Origin: Bifidobacterium colobi
GTDB lineage: Bacteria > Actinomycetota > Actinomycetes > Actinomycetales > Bifidobacteriaceae
DNA: 64,000 nucleotides
Direction of reading: 5' to 3'
NCBI RefSeq assembly: GCF_018555455.1
Contig: NZ_JAFEJU010000006.1
Coordinates: 1 to 64,000, forward strand
The notes below the pieces were generated by a model. That model saw nothing but the letters and a program-made list of their open reading frames with translations. It searched no databases and had not been told where the DNA came from. The translations under genes were made by a program, and so were the position numbers. Positions 27,827 to 37,634 of this stretch are shown here, piece by piece (the stretch's first letter is position 1; each line of letters opens with the position of its first letter).

Positions 27827-30007
27827 ATGATTGAATCAGCCGCACACAAGCTGGCCCATGAACTAGTCAACCGACGCGAGGCCATAAACCGTGAGCTGTC
27901 TCGTAACGGTGTGCGCTTCGGCATTTACAAGAATAACGAGTATCACGATCGACTGTTCCCCTATGATCCGGTACCTCGCATCATCGAATCAGACGAATTC
28001 GATGAGTTGGAGAAGGGCTTGAAACAGCGCGTCAATGCGTTGAACGCGTATTTGAAGGACATTTATTCGGATAAGTCAATCATTCACGACGGCGTGATTC
28101 CGGAGGAATACGTCTACACCTCCGCCGGCTACTTCCCGCAGGTCAACGGTGTGACTCCTCCCGGCGGCATCTTCGCGCATATCGCCGGCGAAGATCTGGT
28201 GCAGGGCGAGGACGGCCGCTGGTGGGTGCTCGAAGACAATCTACGCATTCCCTCCGGTGCCAGCTATCCACTGTTCGTGCGCGACATCGAACGGCGTATC
28301 TCGCCGCGCCTGTTCCGCGATGTACGCATTCGTGACAATCGCGAATATCCGCGTCTGCTGCGCAAGGCCATGGACTTTGTCTCCACCGAAGGCATTGCCG
28401 TGGTGCTCACTCCAGGCCGCTACAATTCCGCGTTCTTCGAGCACGCATATCTGGCGGAGAAAACCGGTGCTGCGCTGGCCTTCCCGGAAGATCTCGAAGT
28501 GGTGGACAACAAGGTGTACTTCCTCGACTACGCCGGCAAGCGCCATCGTGTGGGCGTGGTGTACCGTCGTTTGTCCGACGAGTACTTGGATCCGTTTGCG
28601 TTCAACCCGGATTCGGTGATCGGCGTGCCTGGCATCCTCTCCGCCTACCGTGCCGGCAATGTGGCTATCGTCAACGCGCCGGGCAATGGCGCCGCCGATG
28701 ATAAGGCCATCTACTACTTCGTGCCGCAGATGATCAAGTACTACCTTGGCGAAGAGCCGATTCTGCACAATGCGCCCACCTATATGCCGATGTTCGAGGC
28801 GGACCGCAAGGAGGTCCTCGATCGCATGGGCGAGCTGGTGATCAAAGATGTGGCGGAGGCCGGCGGCTATGGCGTGGTGTTCGGGTCCTCTCTGGATGCT
28901 GCCGCTCGCGAGGAGCTGGCAAACCGCATTAAGGAAGATCCGCGTCGCTTCATTGCACAGGAAGTCATCCAATTCCGTGACATCGATGTGGTCGATCCCG
29001 AAACCGGCGAAATGTCGCCGCGCAAGTGCGATCTTCGTGCGTTCGTAGTCAGCGGCAAGAGCACGCATGTGTGGTATTCCGGACTGACTCGTTACTCTTC
29101 GGTGCCCGGCCAGATGATCGTCAACTCCTCGCAGGGCGGCGGATTCAAGGATACGTGGGTGCTGGCGCCGGAATCCGGCGTGGAGCATGAGCTTGGTGCC
29201 GAAGTGCAGATCGCTAATTTGCTCAGCCAGTCCCGCCATCACTCACTGTCCCTGGTGACCGCTTCCAAGGCGGATAACCTCTATTGGCTGGGCCGTTACA
29301 CCGAGCGTGCCTTCACCACGTTGAACCAGTTCTTCCCGTTCTACGATCGCGTGATGGACACCGATGTGGACGCTTTCCGTCCGTTTGCCCATGCACTTGA
29401 TCTGCCGGAGGATTTCGAGGACTTCGACGAGTTCGTCAAGAACTTCCTGTACGACGGCAGCAATCCGGATTCCGTGCGCTCGGCAGTCACCGCCGCGTTC
29501 AACAATGCGGTGATTCTCCGCCCGGAATTAAGCTCCCGTCTGCTGCAATATGTGGAGCTGGCCATGACCAACGTGACCGATGCAGCCAAGAAGGCGGCGG
29601 ATGCGGACGATATCTACAATCAGCGTGATATTGCCGATGATATGCTCGCCTTCTGGGGCGGCATTGAGAACTCGCCGGTCGACCCCACGCTGAAGGCCTT
29701 TGTGTTCATCGGCAAATATCTTGAGCGCATCGATTTGTACACGCGCTTTGGATTGTCGATGGAGGAGATGGAGGCACCATTGCGCAAGCTTGCATCCTAT
29801 TCGATGGTGTTGGATGGTATGCCGCTGCCAAGCTGCTTCGCCGATGGCTTGAGCTGGCTGGTCGGCCAGTTGCCCCAACGTGGATACGATCAAGTGGCTA
29901 CGCTGCTCAAGAAGTACTTGGACGACTACTCCGGGCGTGTCAGTGCCTTGGCAATCAAGGATATGGGCTCCTTAAGCGCCATGAATATGGACGCCAAGCG
30001 CTTCTGA
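27827..30007 (+). CDS. Circularly permuted ATP-grasp protein fused to an alpha-E domain
   Basis: A 726-residue fusion. Residues 30-460 match the circularly permuted ATP-grasp family (formerly DUF404/DUF407): FGIYKNNEYHDRLFPYDP, WWVLEDNLRIPSGASY, KAIYYFVPQMIKYYL, DVAEAGGYGVVFG, KCDLRAFVVSG and GGGFKDTWVL. Residues 478-726 are an alpha-E domain (formerly DUF403) opening with KADNLYWLGRYTERA. In many genomes the two are separate genes. The family is predicted to ligate carboxylates to amines using ATP, possibly making or tagging peptides; no substrate is known. Start ATG 27827 follows AAGGAGCAAGG. The transglutaminase gene lies 134 bases on. Confidence 0.88.
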   Translation: MIESAAHKLAHELVNRREAINRELSRNGVRFGIYKNNEYHDRLFPYDPVPRIIESDEFDELEKGLKQRVNALNAYLKDIYSDKSIIHDGVIPEEYVYTSAGYFPQVNGVTPPGGIFAHIAGEDLVQGEDGRWWVLEDNLRIPSGASYPLFVRDIERRISPRLFRDVRIRDNREYPRLLRKAMDFVSTEGIAVVLTPGRYNSAFFEHAYLAEKTGAALAFPEDLEVVDNKVYFLDYAGKRHRVGVVYRRLSDEYLDPFAFNPDSVIGVPGILSAYRAGNVAIVNAPGNGAADDKAIYYFVPQMIKYYLGEEPILHNAPTYMPMFEADRKEVLDRMGELVIKDVAEAGGYGVVFGSSLDAAAREELANRIKEDPRRFIAQEVIQFRDIDVVDPETGEMSPRKCDLRAFVVSGKSTHVWYSGLTRYSSVPGQMIVNSSQGGGFKDTWVLAPESGVEHELGAEVQIANLLSQSRHHSLSLVTASKADNLYWLGRYTERAFTTLNQFFPFYDRVMDTDVDAFRPFAHALDLPEDFEDFDEFVKNFLYDGSNPDSVRSAVTAAFNNAVILRPELSSRLLQYVELAMTNVTDAAKKAADADDIYNQRDIADDMLAFWGGIENSPVDPTLKAFVFIGKYLERIDLYTRFGLSMEEMEAPLRKLASYSMVLDGMPLPSCFADGLSWLVGQLPQRGYDQVATLLKKYLDDYSGRVSALAIKDMGSLSAMNMDAKRF

Positions 30008-30141
30008 CGTGTTGCAATGCTATGGTGATATGACACGTAACCGGCTTGTGGATTGCGCAGGCAGACTCCTGCTGTGGAGCCGCATGCCTCGCGCAATCCA
30101 TATGGGTGCGTCTGATTACCGGAGATATCACAGGAGAATTT

Positions 30142-30942
30142 GTGAAAAAACTCGTATTTGATTATGAGATGAAACTCTCGTTCAGCGCTCCTGTTACTGA
30201 CCACCGTTTCCAGCTCCGTTGCATTCCCGCCACGGGACCTCGACAGCAGGTTATTGATGTTGAGGTCAAGATTCAGCCGGATGTTGAGCTGGACACCACC
30301 ATTGACTCCTTTGACTCAGTGGTGATGACCGGTTTCATTCCCGAACCGCATGACGTGTTCAGCTATTCGGTGACCGGCATCGCTTTTGTGGATAACGCGC
30401 ATATCAAGAAGGAAATCTACAAGCCGCTGTATCGCTTCAATTCGGCCCTGACCATTCCCGGACCGTACATCGAATCGATGATTGCGGTATGCCGCAACCG
30501 TCTCGGCACTTTGCCGTCGTCTGCCACGCCGGTGGAACGCGCCACGGAAGTGATGGACGAGGTGTACAAGGCATTCGTTTACACGCCGGGATCCACCACG
30601 ATTCGCACCACTGCGGAGCAGGCGCTTGCACAGCGTAAGGGGGTTTGCCAGGATTACGCGCACGTGATGCTTTCCGTGTGCCGCCATGTTGGACTGACTG
30701 CCCGCTACATTGCCGGCTTGCTTGGGGGAGAGGGCGCTACCCATGCTTGGGTTGAAGTGTATCAGGATGGCCGCTGGGTTGGTCTCGACCCTACGCATAA
30801 TCGTCTGGTCGATGACAACTACATCACCATCGCCCACGGTCGTGATTACCGTGATTGCATGCTCGATATTGGCATTTTCTCCGGCTACAACGTGGAACAG
30901 AGCCAGTGGGTCAACGCGTCCGTGCACGAGCAGATCTCATAG
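30142..30942 (+). CDS. Transglutaminase-like cysteine protease family protein
   Basis: A 266-residue protein with an N-terminal beta-rich domain (about 1-115) of the bacterial transglutaminase-associated type and a transglutaminase core. The triad is visible as C169 (RKGVCQDYAH), H201 (GATHAWVEVY) and D216 (WVGLDPTHN). No signal peptide is seen, so it acts in the cytoplasm. Its pairing with the ATP-grasp/alpha-E protein is conserved in many bacteria and suggests it hydrolyses or transfers the amide product. The start is GTG 30142 behind CAGGAGAA. Confidence 0.88.
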   Translation: MKKLVFDYEMKLSFSAPVTDHRFQLRCIPATGPRQQVIDVEVKIQPDVELDTTIDSFDSVVMTGFIPEPHDVFSYSVTGIAFVDNAHIKKEIYKPLYRFNSALTIPGPYIESMIAVCRNRLGTLPSSATPVERATEVMDEVYKAFVYTPGSTTIRTTAEQALAQRKGVCQDYAHVMLSVCRHVGLTARYIAGLLGGEGATHAWVEVYQDGRWVGLDPTHNRLVDDNYITIAHGRDYRDCMLDIGIFSGYNVEQSQWVNASVHEQIS

Positions 30943-31025
30943 AGCTGCTTGATAGGCCGACAAACCACGACTTGCGTCGTCGGCAAAGTGTGGCATAATA
31001 AACAAGTTGCTTTTTTAAGCAGCAT

Positions 31026-31113
31026 GGATGAATGTCCGAGCGGTCTAAGGAGCACGCCTCGAAAGCGTGTGAGGTGAAAGCCTCCGCGAGTTCGAATCTC
31101 GCTTCATCCGCCA
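31026..31113 (+). tRNA. tRNA-Ser (anticodon CGA)
   Basis: The acceptor stem GGATGAA pairs with TTCATCC, followed by G and an encoded CCA. The anticodon stem CACGC/GCGTG carries loop CTCGAAA, so the anticodon is CGA, reading UCG. A long variable arm (GTGAGGTGAAAGCCTCCGC) fits class II tRNA-Ser, and TTCGAAT is the T loop. Length is 88. A terminator starts three bases after the CCA. Confidence 0.96.
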
Positions 31114-31115
31114 TC

Positions 31116-31149
31116 AGGGTTTCAGGTGTTACACCTGAAACCCTTTTTT
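31116..31149 (+). terminator. Terminator of tRNA-Ser
   Basis: AGGGTTTCAGGTG pairs perfectly with CACCTGAAACCCT around a TTA loop and ends in six Ts. Confidence 0.92.
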
Positions 31150-31156
31150 GTTTGCT

Positions 31157-31375
31157 CGTGGGGTCTGACCCCACGCTTCGTCCCCCGATGATGGGGTTAT
31201 AGGGGTTATAGGCCAAATTGTGTGTCTGGTGGTCTAGTCGTTTGACTGCCATTGCAAGGGGAAAATGTCCGTATGTACGCGCGGATAACGAGGTGTGCGC
31301 GTACATACGGAGGATTATGGTGCCGAAAATGTCCGTATGTACGCGCAGGGACCGTCAGTTGCGCGTACATGCGGA
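31157..31375. repeat. Patchwork of inverted repeats downstream of tRNA-Ser
   Basis: This 330-base gap holds no gene. CGTGGGGTC-T-GACCCCACG (31157-31175) is a perfect palindrome. An inverted copy of the window-start repeat lies at 31201-31228. Then come two tandem hairpins: TCCGTATGTACGCGC at 31268-31282 with its exact complement at 31297-31311, and a second version at 31332-31347 with 31360-31375 (one mismatch). The hairpins are 64 bases apart and both begin GAAAATGTCC. Confidence 0.8.
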
Positions 31376-31443
31376 CGAATCAGATGTGAATTGGCGAATC
31401 AGAGGCGAATCAGACGTGGAAGTCACGCAAAAGTCACAAAAAA

Positions 31444-32499
31444 TCACACGAACAGTGCCGCGTCACTACTCGGATAGCCGAGCGCGATCGCATTAAAGGC
31501 ATGTTTGGCAGCCAGTGCCGCCAAAATCAGTGCGGTATTGGTGCTCGGCTTGGATTTGCTTGCGGATACAGCTTTGATTTCCGCGCGGGCGCAATCCATT
31601 TCGATGGCAGCTGCGGTAGGTACCTGCTGGCCGCTGGCTTTGTCCATAATCGTCGCAGGATTGGCCAGCAGAGTATCGATGGCGTACACCTTCTGGCGAG
31701 GATCGGTATGGGACGATGATTGTTGCGTCGCGCTGCCGTCGCCGGTGCCGTCGCTTGCGGAGTCATGTACCGCATCGGCCAGTGACACCAACTGCCCGGC
31801 TGCAGCCTTATGCATATCGCTGAGTTCCAGTGTGGCGCCGGCAGTCTGACCGCGCGCGGCAAGCACCTCGATGGCAAATCCGGCTCGGTCCTCGGCCACA
31901 GCCATGGCATCCAATGTCGAAACACTCACCGTTGCAGTAGTCACACCATCCAAGCGGGCTGGCGTCACCTCGGGAGCGGTCTGGCCGTATTTGTCGGCAA
32001 GCAGGGTGACCACTGTTTTGGATTGCGCGTTGCGCAGCACCCCCTCGGCAAAGCGATCGGTGCACTGGCCGGCCACATCAATCCATGCCAATGGTGCGGC
32101 GAGCTCGGTGAGATAGTAGTGAAGCTCAGGAGTACCCTTGGGCAGGCTGCTGGCTGCGTTTGCTGTGGTCAAGGCAGTCTCGCAAGGACTCATCTGCTGT
32201 TCCGCTTCGGCACGGCCCGCCAGCCGAGGCAGTGAGCAGGCAGACAGTGACATGAGCATGGCACCGGCGCAGATGGCGGCAGCGGTACGTTTGATGTTGC
32301 GGGTGATGGCACTGCTGTGGATTGTGCTGTTGTGCTCGGACTGAGATATTGCAGGAAAATGCGAGCGGCGTGAGCGCTGCTGCTGGCTGTGAAGCAGCGA
32401 TGAGGACACGGTACTCCTTGAATCGGTGTGGTGCTCAGTCGAATCGAACTGGGTCGAATCGAACAGTGCCAAACCAAACTGAGGGGAGTGTGTCTGCAT
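31444..32499 (-). CDS. Putative lipoprotein of unknown function
   Basis: I do not recognise this family. A hydrophobic stretch ending in the lipobox MSLSAC (cysteine near residue 88) predicts a membrane-anchored lipoprotein. The mature part is Ala/Thr/Ser-rich with several predicted helices and a C-terminal LILAALAAKHAFNAIALGYP. The only ATG in frame is at 32499, which leaves an odd 70-residue Ser/Thr/His-rich segment, including a repeated FDST, before the signal sequence. No ribosome site precedes it, so the true start may be a non-ATG codon further in, or the message may be leaderless. It is divergent from nusA. Confidence 0.62.
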   Translation of the reverse strand: MQTHSPQFGLALFDSTQFDSTEHHTDSRSTVSSSLLHSQQQRSRRSHFPAISQSEHNSTIHSSAITRNIKRTAAAICAGAMLMSLSACSLPRLAGRAEAEQQMSPCETALTTANAASSLPKGTPELHYYLTELAAPLAWIDVAGQCTDRFAEGVLRNAQSKTVVTLLADKYGQTAPEVTPARLDGVTTATVSVSTLDAMAVAEDRAGFAIEVLAARGQTAGATLELSDMHKAAAGQLVSLADAVHDSASDGTGDGSATQQSSSHTDPRQKVYAIDTLLANPATIMDKASGQQVPTAAAIEMDCARAEIKAVSASKSKPSTNTALILAALAAKHAFNAIALGYPSSDAALFV

Positions 32500-32573
32500 G
32501 GAAAACTACACTAATATCTAACTGTGACCATTCAAGGCCATGCGCCACATAACTTCATAGGAGGTACGGATCG

Positions 32574-33638
32574 ATGGAACTGGACCTGACAGGAATGCAC
32601 AAGCTCGCAGCCGAGCAAGGAATCGAACCGGAGACTCTTGATGAGGCGCTGGCTGAAGCCCTTCGCCTCGCTTACCTCAAGACCCCGCACGCAGCCAAGC
32701 ATGCTCGCGTGGAATTGGACGAACGCTCCGGCAGCTTCACGGTATGGGCAGCCGATGAGATTCCGGTGGAACCCACTGAAGAAGACCCGCACCCCGCTCC
32801 GAAGCTCGGCGAAGAATATGACGACACCCCGCATGATTTCGGTCGTCTCGCTGCTGCCACCGCGCGTCAGGTCATCACCCAGCTGTTCCGTAAGGCTGAA
32901 GACGAGAAGATTTTCGGCGCTTTCTCCGGCCAGAAGGGCAAGCTGATTACCGGCATCGTGCAGCAGGATGCCTCCGACTCCTCCAATGTGCACGTGGCCA
33001 TGGGCGATGTCGAAGCGCTGCTGCCGCGTCGTGAACAGGTGCCCGGTGAACGCTACCGTCATGGTGAGCGCATCCGCGTATACGTGGTGAATGTGGCTCG
33101 CGGCATTCGCGGCCCGGAAATCGTGGTGTCCCGCTCCCACCCGGAGCTGGTGCGCAAGCTGTTCGAGCGTGAGGTTCCGGAACTGGTCTCCGGCGCTGTG
33201 TCCATCATGGCCATTGCCCGTGAAGCTGGCGCTCGCACCAAGATCGCCGTCAAGGCCAACACCGAGGGCGTGAATCCGAAGGGTGCTCTGATTGGCCCCG
33301 GTGGCTCCCGCGTGCGTGCGGTGATGGAGAACCTTGGTCCCGAGAAGATCGATATCGTCGATTATTCCGATGATCCGGCCAAGTTCGTGGCCGCTGCGCT
33401 CTCCCCGGCAGTGGCAACCGGCGTGCAGGTGATCAGCGAGAAGAACAAGACCGCCATCGCCTTCATTCATGACGACCAGCTTTCCCTGGCCATTGGCAAG
33501 GAAGGCCAGAACGCTCGTCTTGCCGCCAAGCTCACCGGCTGGAAGATCGGCATCGAATCCGCTGAGGCGCACGCCAAGAAGGTGGCTGCCGAAAAGGCTG
33601 CTCGAGAGGCTGCGGAAGCCGCTGAAGCGCAGGACTGA
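32574..33638 (+). CDS. nusA: Transcription termination/antitermination factor NusA
   Basis: Binds RNA polymerase and promotes pausing, termination and antitermination. The 354-residue product contains the N-terminal polymerase-binding domain (1-135), an S1 domain (about 140-205) and two KH domains, with GALIGPGGSRVRAVMENLGPEKIDIVDYSDD and LSLAIGKEGQNARLAAKLTGWKIGIES. The ATG follows AGGAGGT. rimP, the usual upstream partner, is not present; a lipoprotein gene diverges instead. Confidence 0.96.
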   Translation: MELDLTGMHKLAAEQGIEPETLDEALAEALRLAYLKTPHAAKHARVELDERSGSFTVWAADEIPVEPTEEDPHPAPKLGEEYDDTPHDFGRLAAATARQVITQLFRKAEDEKIFGAFSGQKGKLITGIVQQDASDSSNVHVAMGDVEALLPRREQVPGERYRHGERIRVYVVNVARGIRGPEIVVSRSHPELVRKLFEREVPELVSGAVSIMAIAREAGARTKIAVKANTEGVNPKGALIGPGGSRVRAVMENLGPEKIDIVDYSDDPAKFVAAALSPAVATGVQVISEKNKTAIAFIHDDQLSLAIGKEGQNARLAAKLTGWKIGIESAEAHAKKVAAEKAAREAAEAAEAQD

Positions 33639-33941
33639 TTGTGATCCGCTGAGGTACTGATTACTAGTCGTATGCAGTGGCAGCAATAGGCCATAGCGAG
33701 CGAAAACCGACGATAGAACCGCGAGCTCGTACCAATTGGGGTACGGCTCGCGGTTTTTGTTATGCTATCCAGCGCTATGAGTATGCTTGATGTTCGTATG
33801 TGGGTTGTCGCAGTGTGCGTAAAATCGCCCGCACAAAAGCGAGGTAACACGAACATGGTCGAACGATGAGACAGGGTAGGCTTGCCGTCATCACCAACTG
33901 ACCACGCTCTCGCACGCGTGGTCACAGAATAGGAGTAATTA
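33639..33941. other. Spacer between nusA and infB
   Basis: About 300 bases holding the terminator at 33717-33758 and a small hairpin, ACCACGC with GCGTGGT (33901-33922), ending 20 bases before the infB start. The ylxR gene often found between nusA and infB is absent. Nothing else is seen. Confidence 0.6.
33717..33758 (+). terminator. Terminator after nusA
   Basis: AACCGCGAGC-T-CGTACC pairs with GGTACGGCTCGCGGTT with one bulged base and runs into TTTTTG. infB is therefore expressed at least partly from its own promoter. Confidence 0.85.
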
Positions 33942-36860
33942 GTGGGGAAACCACGCGTTTATGAATTGGCCAAGGACTTGCACGTCGATAGCAAGACCGT
34001 TCTTGAAAAGCTCAAGGACATGGGAGAATTCGTCAAGTCCGCTTCTTCCACCATCGAGCCGCCGGTGGCTCGTCGTCTGAAGGCCGCATTCGCCAAGGAC
34101 AATGACAAGAGTGGCGACAAGGGCGCATCCAAGCCCGCCGCCGCAGTGCCGCACAAGCCGGCTGCGCCGAGCGCGACCCCGGCTGCCGCTGCACGCAGCG
34201 CTAAGAGCGCACAGAACAATGATCATAAGCCGGCCGCCCCGGCTCCGCAGAACCATCATGCCGCACCCACGCCTGGTGCTCGTCCGGCACGCCCGAACCA
34301 GGGCGGTAACGCTCGCCCGCAGAACGGTGCTCGTCCGTCCGCGCCGCAGCCGGCACGTCACGGTGGTCAGCATGAGAACCGTGAGGGTGCTCGTCCGGCA
34401 CGCCCGGGTCAGGGTCGTCCGAACGCAGGCCAGCCGGGTCAGCGTCAGAACAACCGTAATGCAGCAGCCCGTCCGTCCGCGCCGCATCACAACGCGAACG
34501 GCAATGGCGGCAACAATGGCGGCAACGCCGCTTCCAACGCTATTCCGCGTCCGCACGCACAGGGTCCGCGCCCGGGTAACAACCCGTTCTCCCGCAAGCA
34601 GGGCATGCGCACGCCTACTCCGGGTGACATTCCGCGCCCGCATCCGATGGCTCGTCCGACTGCCGAAGGCGGCCGCAATGGTCGTCCGGGTCGTCCGGGC
34701 CAAGGCCAGGGTCAGGGTCGTGGATTCCGTGGTGGCCGTCCAGGCCAGGGCGGTCCTCGTCCAGGCCAGTGGGGTCACAACCGTCCCGGTCAGGGCGCTG
34801 GCGCACAAGGTGGCGCTCAGGGCGGTGCACGCGGTGGATTCCGCGGCGGCGCCGGTGGCAACAACTTCCAGGGTGGCGGTGCTCCGAGCAACGGTCCCGC
34901 ACGCGGCGGCGGTCGCGGTGGCCGTGGCGGTGCCGCAGGCGCATTCGGTCGTCAGGGTGGCAAGTCCTCCAAGGCTCGTAAGAACCGTCTGGCGAAGCGT
35001 CATGAGTACGAAGAGCTGAAAGCACCGACCATTGGCGGCGTTCGCATTCCGAACGGCAATGGTCAGGTCATCCGTCTGCGTCAGGGCGCTTCCTTGGCTG
35101 ATTTGGCTGAGAAGATCAATGTGAACCAGGCGGCGCTTGTCACCGTGCTCTTCCACCTGGGCCAGATGGCAACCGCTACGCAGTCTCTCGATGAGGAAAC
35201 CTTCCAGATTCTGGGTGACGAGATCGGCTGGAAGATTCAGCTGGTTTCCGCCGAGGAAGAGGACAAGGAGCTGCTGCAGCAGTTCGACATCAACCTTGAT
35301 GAGGAAGAACTGCAGAACGACGAGGATCTTGAGCCGCGTCCGCCGGTCGTCACCGTCATGGGCCATGTCGATCACGGTAAGACCCGACTGCTGGACACCA
35401 TCCGCAAGACCAATGTCATCGCACGTGAGGCCGGCGGCATCACCCAGCGCATCGGTGCCTATCAGGTCACCGTTACGCTGGACGGCGAAAAGCGGAAGAT
35501 CACCTTCCTCGATACCCCGGGTCATGAGGCGTTCACCGCTATGCGTGCCCGTGGTGCCGAGCTCACCGACGTGGCGATCCTCGTGGTCGCAGCCGACGAT
35601 GGTGTGATGCCTCAGACCGTTGAGGCCATCAACCACGCTCAGGCCGCCAAGGTGCCGATCGTTGTGGCCGTGAACAAGATCGATGTGCCGGGTGCCAACC
35701 CGGAGAAGGTGCGCGGCCAGCTCACCGAGTTCGGTCTGGTGCCGGAAGAATACGGTGGCGACACCATGTTCGTCGACATTTCCGCCAAGCAGAACATCAA
35801 CGTGGACAAGCTCCTCGAAGCGGTGCTGCTCACGGCAGATGCTGAGCTCGACCTCAGGGCCAACCCGCATATGGATGCCCGTGGCGCCACCGTCGAAGCC
35901 CGACTCGATAAGGGCCGTGGTGCCGTGGCCACCGTGCTGGTGCAGCAGGGTACGCTGCACGTGGGCGATGCCATCGTGGCAGGCACTTCGTATGGTCGCG
36001 TGCGCGCCATGTTGGACGAGAACGGTCAGAATATGAAGGAAGCCGGTCCGTCCACACCTGTCCAGGTGCTTGGTCTGACCTCCGTGCCTACCGCTGGCGA
36101 TCTCTTCCTCGTGGCATCCGACGATCGCGCTGCCCGCCAGATTGCTGAGAAGCGTCAGGCCACCGAGCGTGCCGCCCAGCTGGCCAAGCGTCGCAAGGTC
36201 GTTTCCCTCGAGGACTTCAAGAAGAAGTTCGCCGAGTCCGAGATCGACATGCTCAACATCGTCATCAAGGGCGATTCCTCCGGTTCCGTCGAGGCGCTGG
36301 AAGATTCCTTGATGAAGATCGAGGTGTCCGACGAGGTCGGCATTCAGGTCATCCACCGCGGCGTCGGTGCGATTACCCAGAACGATGTCAACCTGGCCAC
36401 GGTCGACAAGGCCGTTATCATCGGCTTCAACGTGCGTCCGAACCGTCAGGTCGCCGACCTTGCCGAGCGCGAAGGCGTGGAAATCAAGTACTACTCGGTC
36501 ATCTACCGTGCGATTGAAGACATCGAGGCATCCCTCAAGGGCATGCTCAAGCCGGAATACGAGGAGGTCGTTACCTCCCACTCCGAGATTCGCGAGATCT
36601 TCCGTTCCTCCAAGTTCGGCAACATCGCCGGCGTTATGGTGCAGGACGGCGAGGTCAAGCGTGGTACGAAGTGCCGTATTCTTCGCAACGGCGTTGCCAC
36701 CGTCAACGACCTCGAGATCTCCTCGCTGCGTCGCTTCAAGGACGATGTGCAGTCCGTCAAGGAAGGCTACGAGGCCGGTATCAACCTCGGCACCTTCAAC
36801 GACATCGAACTGGGCGACATCATTGAGACCTTCGAAATGCGTGAGGTCGAACGCAAGTAG
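33942..36860 (+). CDS. infB: Translation initiation factor IF-2
   Basis: The GTPase that places initiator tRNA in the P site. The 972-residue product has an IF2_N domain at 1-50 ([23 protein letters not shown]). A 300-residue Pro/Ala then Gly/Arg-rich linker follows, full of GRPGQG and [10 protein letters not shown] runs. The second IF2_N is at about 370-430. The GTPase core has G1 GHVDHGKT at 474-481, DTPGHE and NKID, followed by domains II-IV. The start is GTG 33942 after AGGAG. Confidence 0.97.
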   Translation: MGKPRVYELAKDLHVDSKTVLEKLKDMGEFVKSASSTIEPPVARRLKAAFAKDNDKSGDKGASKPAAAVPHKPAAPSATPAAAARSAKSAQNNDHKPAAPAPQNHHAAPTPGARPARPNQGGNARPQNGARPSAPQPARHGGQHENREGARPARPGQGRPNAGQPGQRQNNRNAAARPSAPHHNANGNGGNNGGNAASNAIPRPHAQGPRPGNNPFSRKQGMRTPTPGDIPRPHPMARPTAEGGRNGRPGRPGQGQGQGRGFRGGRPGQGGPRPGQWGHNRPGQGAGAQGGAQGGARGGFRGGAGGNNFQGGGAPSNGPARGGGRGGRGGAAGAFGRQGGKSSKARKNRLAKRHEYEELKAPTIGGVRIPNGNGQVIRLRQGASLADLAEKINVNQAALVTVLFHLGQMATATQSLDEETFQILGDEIGWKIQLVSAEEEDKELLQQFDINLDEEELQNDEDLEPRPPVVTVMGHVDHGKTRLLDTIRKTNVIAREAGGITQRIGAYQVTVTLDGEKRKITFLDTPGHEAFTAMRARGAELTDVAILVVAADDGVMPQTVEAINHAQAAKVPIVVAVNKIDVPGANPEKVRGQLTEFGLVPEEYGGDTMFVDISAKQNINVDKLLEAVLLTADAELDLRANPHMDARGATVEARLDKGRGAVATVLVQQGTLHVGDAIVAGTSYGRVRAMLDENGQNMKEAGPSTPVQVLGLTSVPTAGDLFLVASDDRAARQIAEKRQATERAAQLAKRRKVVSLEDFKKKFAESEIDMLNIVIKGDSSGSVEALEDSLMKIEVSDEVGIQVIHRGVGAITQNDVNLATVDKAVIIGFNVRPNRQVADLAEREGVEIKYYSVIYRAIEDIEASLKGMLKPEYEEVVTSHSEIREIFRSSKFGNIAGVMVQDGEVKRGTKCRILRNGVATVNDLEISSLRRFKDDVQSVKEGYEAGINLGTFNDIELGDIIETFEMREVERK

Positions 36861-36875
36861 TTCATGATACGTATA

Positions 36876-36988
36876 GGCCCCCTCTGATGAGGGGGCTGTC
36901 AGCCGCAGGCGAGCTGGGAAGAGACCTTGCATACAAGGTCTCCCGGTCATTGCCTACGTTCGGCAGCCCTGCTCAATCAGAGGGGGCC
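36876..36988. repeat. 113-base element with 13-base terminal inverted repeats
   Basis: GGCCCCCTCTGAT (36876-36888) and its exact complement (36976-36988) bound an element containing the hairpin GAGACCTTG-CATA-CAAGGTCTC (36921-36942). Its inner CTGTCAGC..GAGACC segment matches elements at 37562-37630 and 38763-38817. It looks like a MITE or REP-type element in the infB-rbfA spacer. Confidence 0.8.
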
Positions 36989-37010
36989 ACATTATTGAAA
37001 GGAACCATTT

Positions 37011-37526
37011 ATGGCAGGAACCAACCCCCGTGCCGCACGCATTGCAGCGTTGATTCAGCGCGTTGTAGCCTCCTCCATCGAACGTGAGCTGCATGACAAG
37101 CGCCTGACCAACATCACCGTCACTGAAGTGCGCGTGACCAATGATCTGCAGATCGCCAAGATCTACTGGACTCAGCTCGGTCATGAAGGCAAGGAAGCGG
37201 GCGAGCGTAAGCGTGCACAGCAGGCTCTTGACCAGGCCAAAGGCCATCTGCGCTCTCTGGTCGGCCACAAGGCCGGTCTTCGTCTGACTCCGCAGCTGCA
37301 GTTCGTATTCGATGAAGTGCCGGGTGAAGCCCACGAAATCGAAGATATTCTCGCATTGGCCCGCAAGCGTGACGAGGAACTCGCCAAGGCACGCGCCACC
37401 GCCCAGTACGCCGGCGAAGCCGACCCGTACAAGCATGATGACGAGCCTGAAGACGATGCGGATTCCGACTTCGAGGACGATTCAGACGATTTCGAGGATG
37501 ATTCCTCGGACTCCTCTGAAGAATAA
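37011..37526 (+). CDS. rbfA: 30S ribosome-binding factor RbfA
   Basis: A small KH-type protein that matures the 16S 5' end and is needed in the cold. Of 171 residues, the first 120 are the conserved fold (NPRAARIAALIQRVVASSIERELHDKRL, LRLTPQLQFVFDE). The last 35 are a highly acidic Asp/Glu/Ser tail not found in the E. coli protein (133 residues). AAAGGAACC precedes the ATG. It lies between infB and truB, the usual order. Confidence 0.95.
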   Translation: MAGTNPRAARIAALIQRVVASSIERELHDKRLTNITVTEVRVTNDLQIAKIYWTQLGHEGKEAGERKRAQQALDQAKGHLRSLVGHKAGLRLTPQLQFVFDEVPGEAHEIEDILALARKRDEELAKARATAQYAGEADPYKHDDEPEDDADSDFEDDSDDFEDDSSDSSEE

Positions 37527-37561
37527 ACCGCCAATCCAACGGAGTCGCGGATAATTTCGTT

Positions 37562-37630
37562 GGCTCCCTCTGACGAAGGAACTGTCAGCGAAGCTGACTG
37601 AGGGGAGAGACCCCGCCGAAGGCGAAGGAG
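37562..37630. repeat. GGCTCCCTC repeat-family copy before truB
   Basis: Contains GTCAGC-GAA-GCTGAC (37584-37598) and GAGGGGAGAGACC, sharing order and wording with the elements before rbfA and ribF. It supplies the truB ribosome site (GAAGGAG) at its edge. Confidence 0.7.
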
Positions 37631-37634
37631 AACC

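Noticed and set aside
27827..30007. Glutathionylspermidine synthase or glutamate-cysteine ligase
   Set aside because: The motif order and the C-terminal alpha-E domain fit the permuted ATP-grasp (DUF404/407) family, not those enzymes.
33939..36950. A 1003-residue minus-strand frame across infB
   Set aside because: It is a shadow of infB, whose GTPase motifs are unambiguous. The antisense product is low-complexity.
36876..36988. Insertion sequence
   Set aside because: Terminal inverted repeats are present but the 113-base element has no transposase; at most a non-autonomous element.
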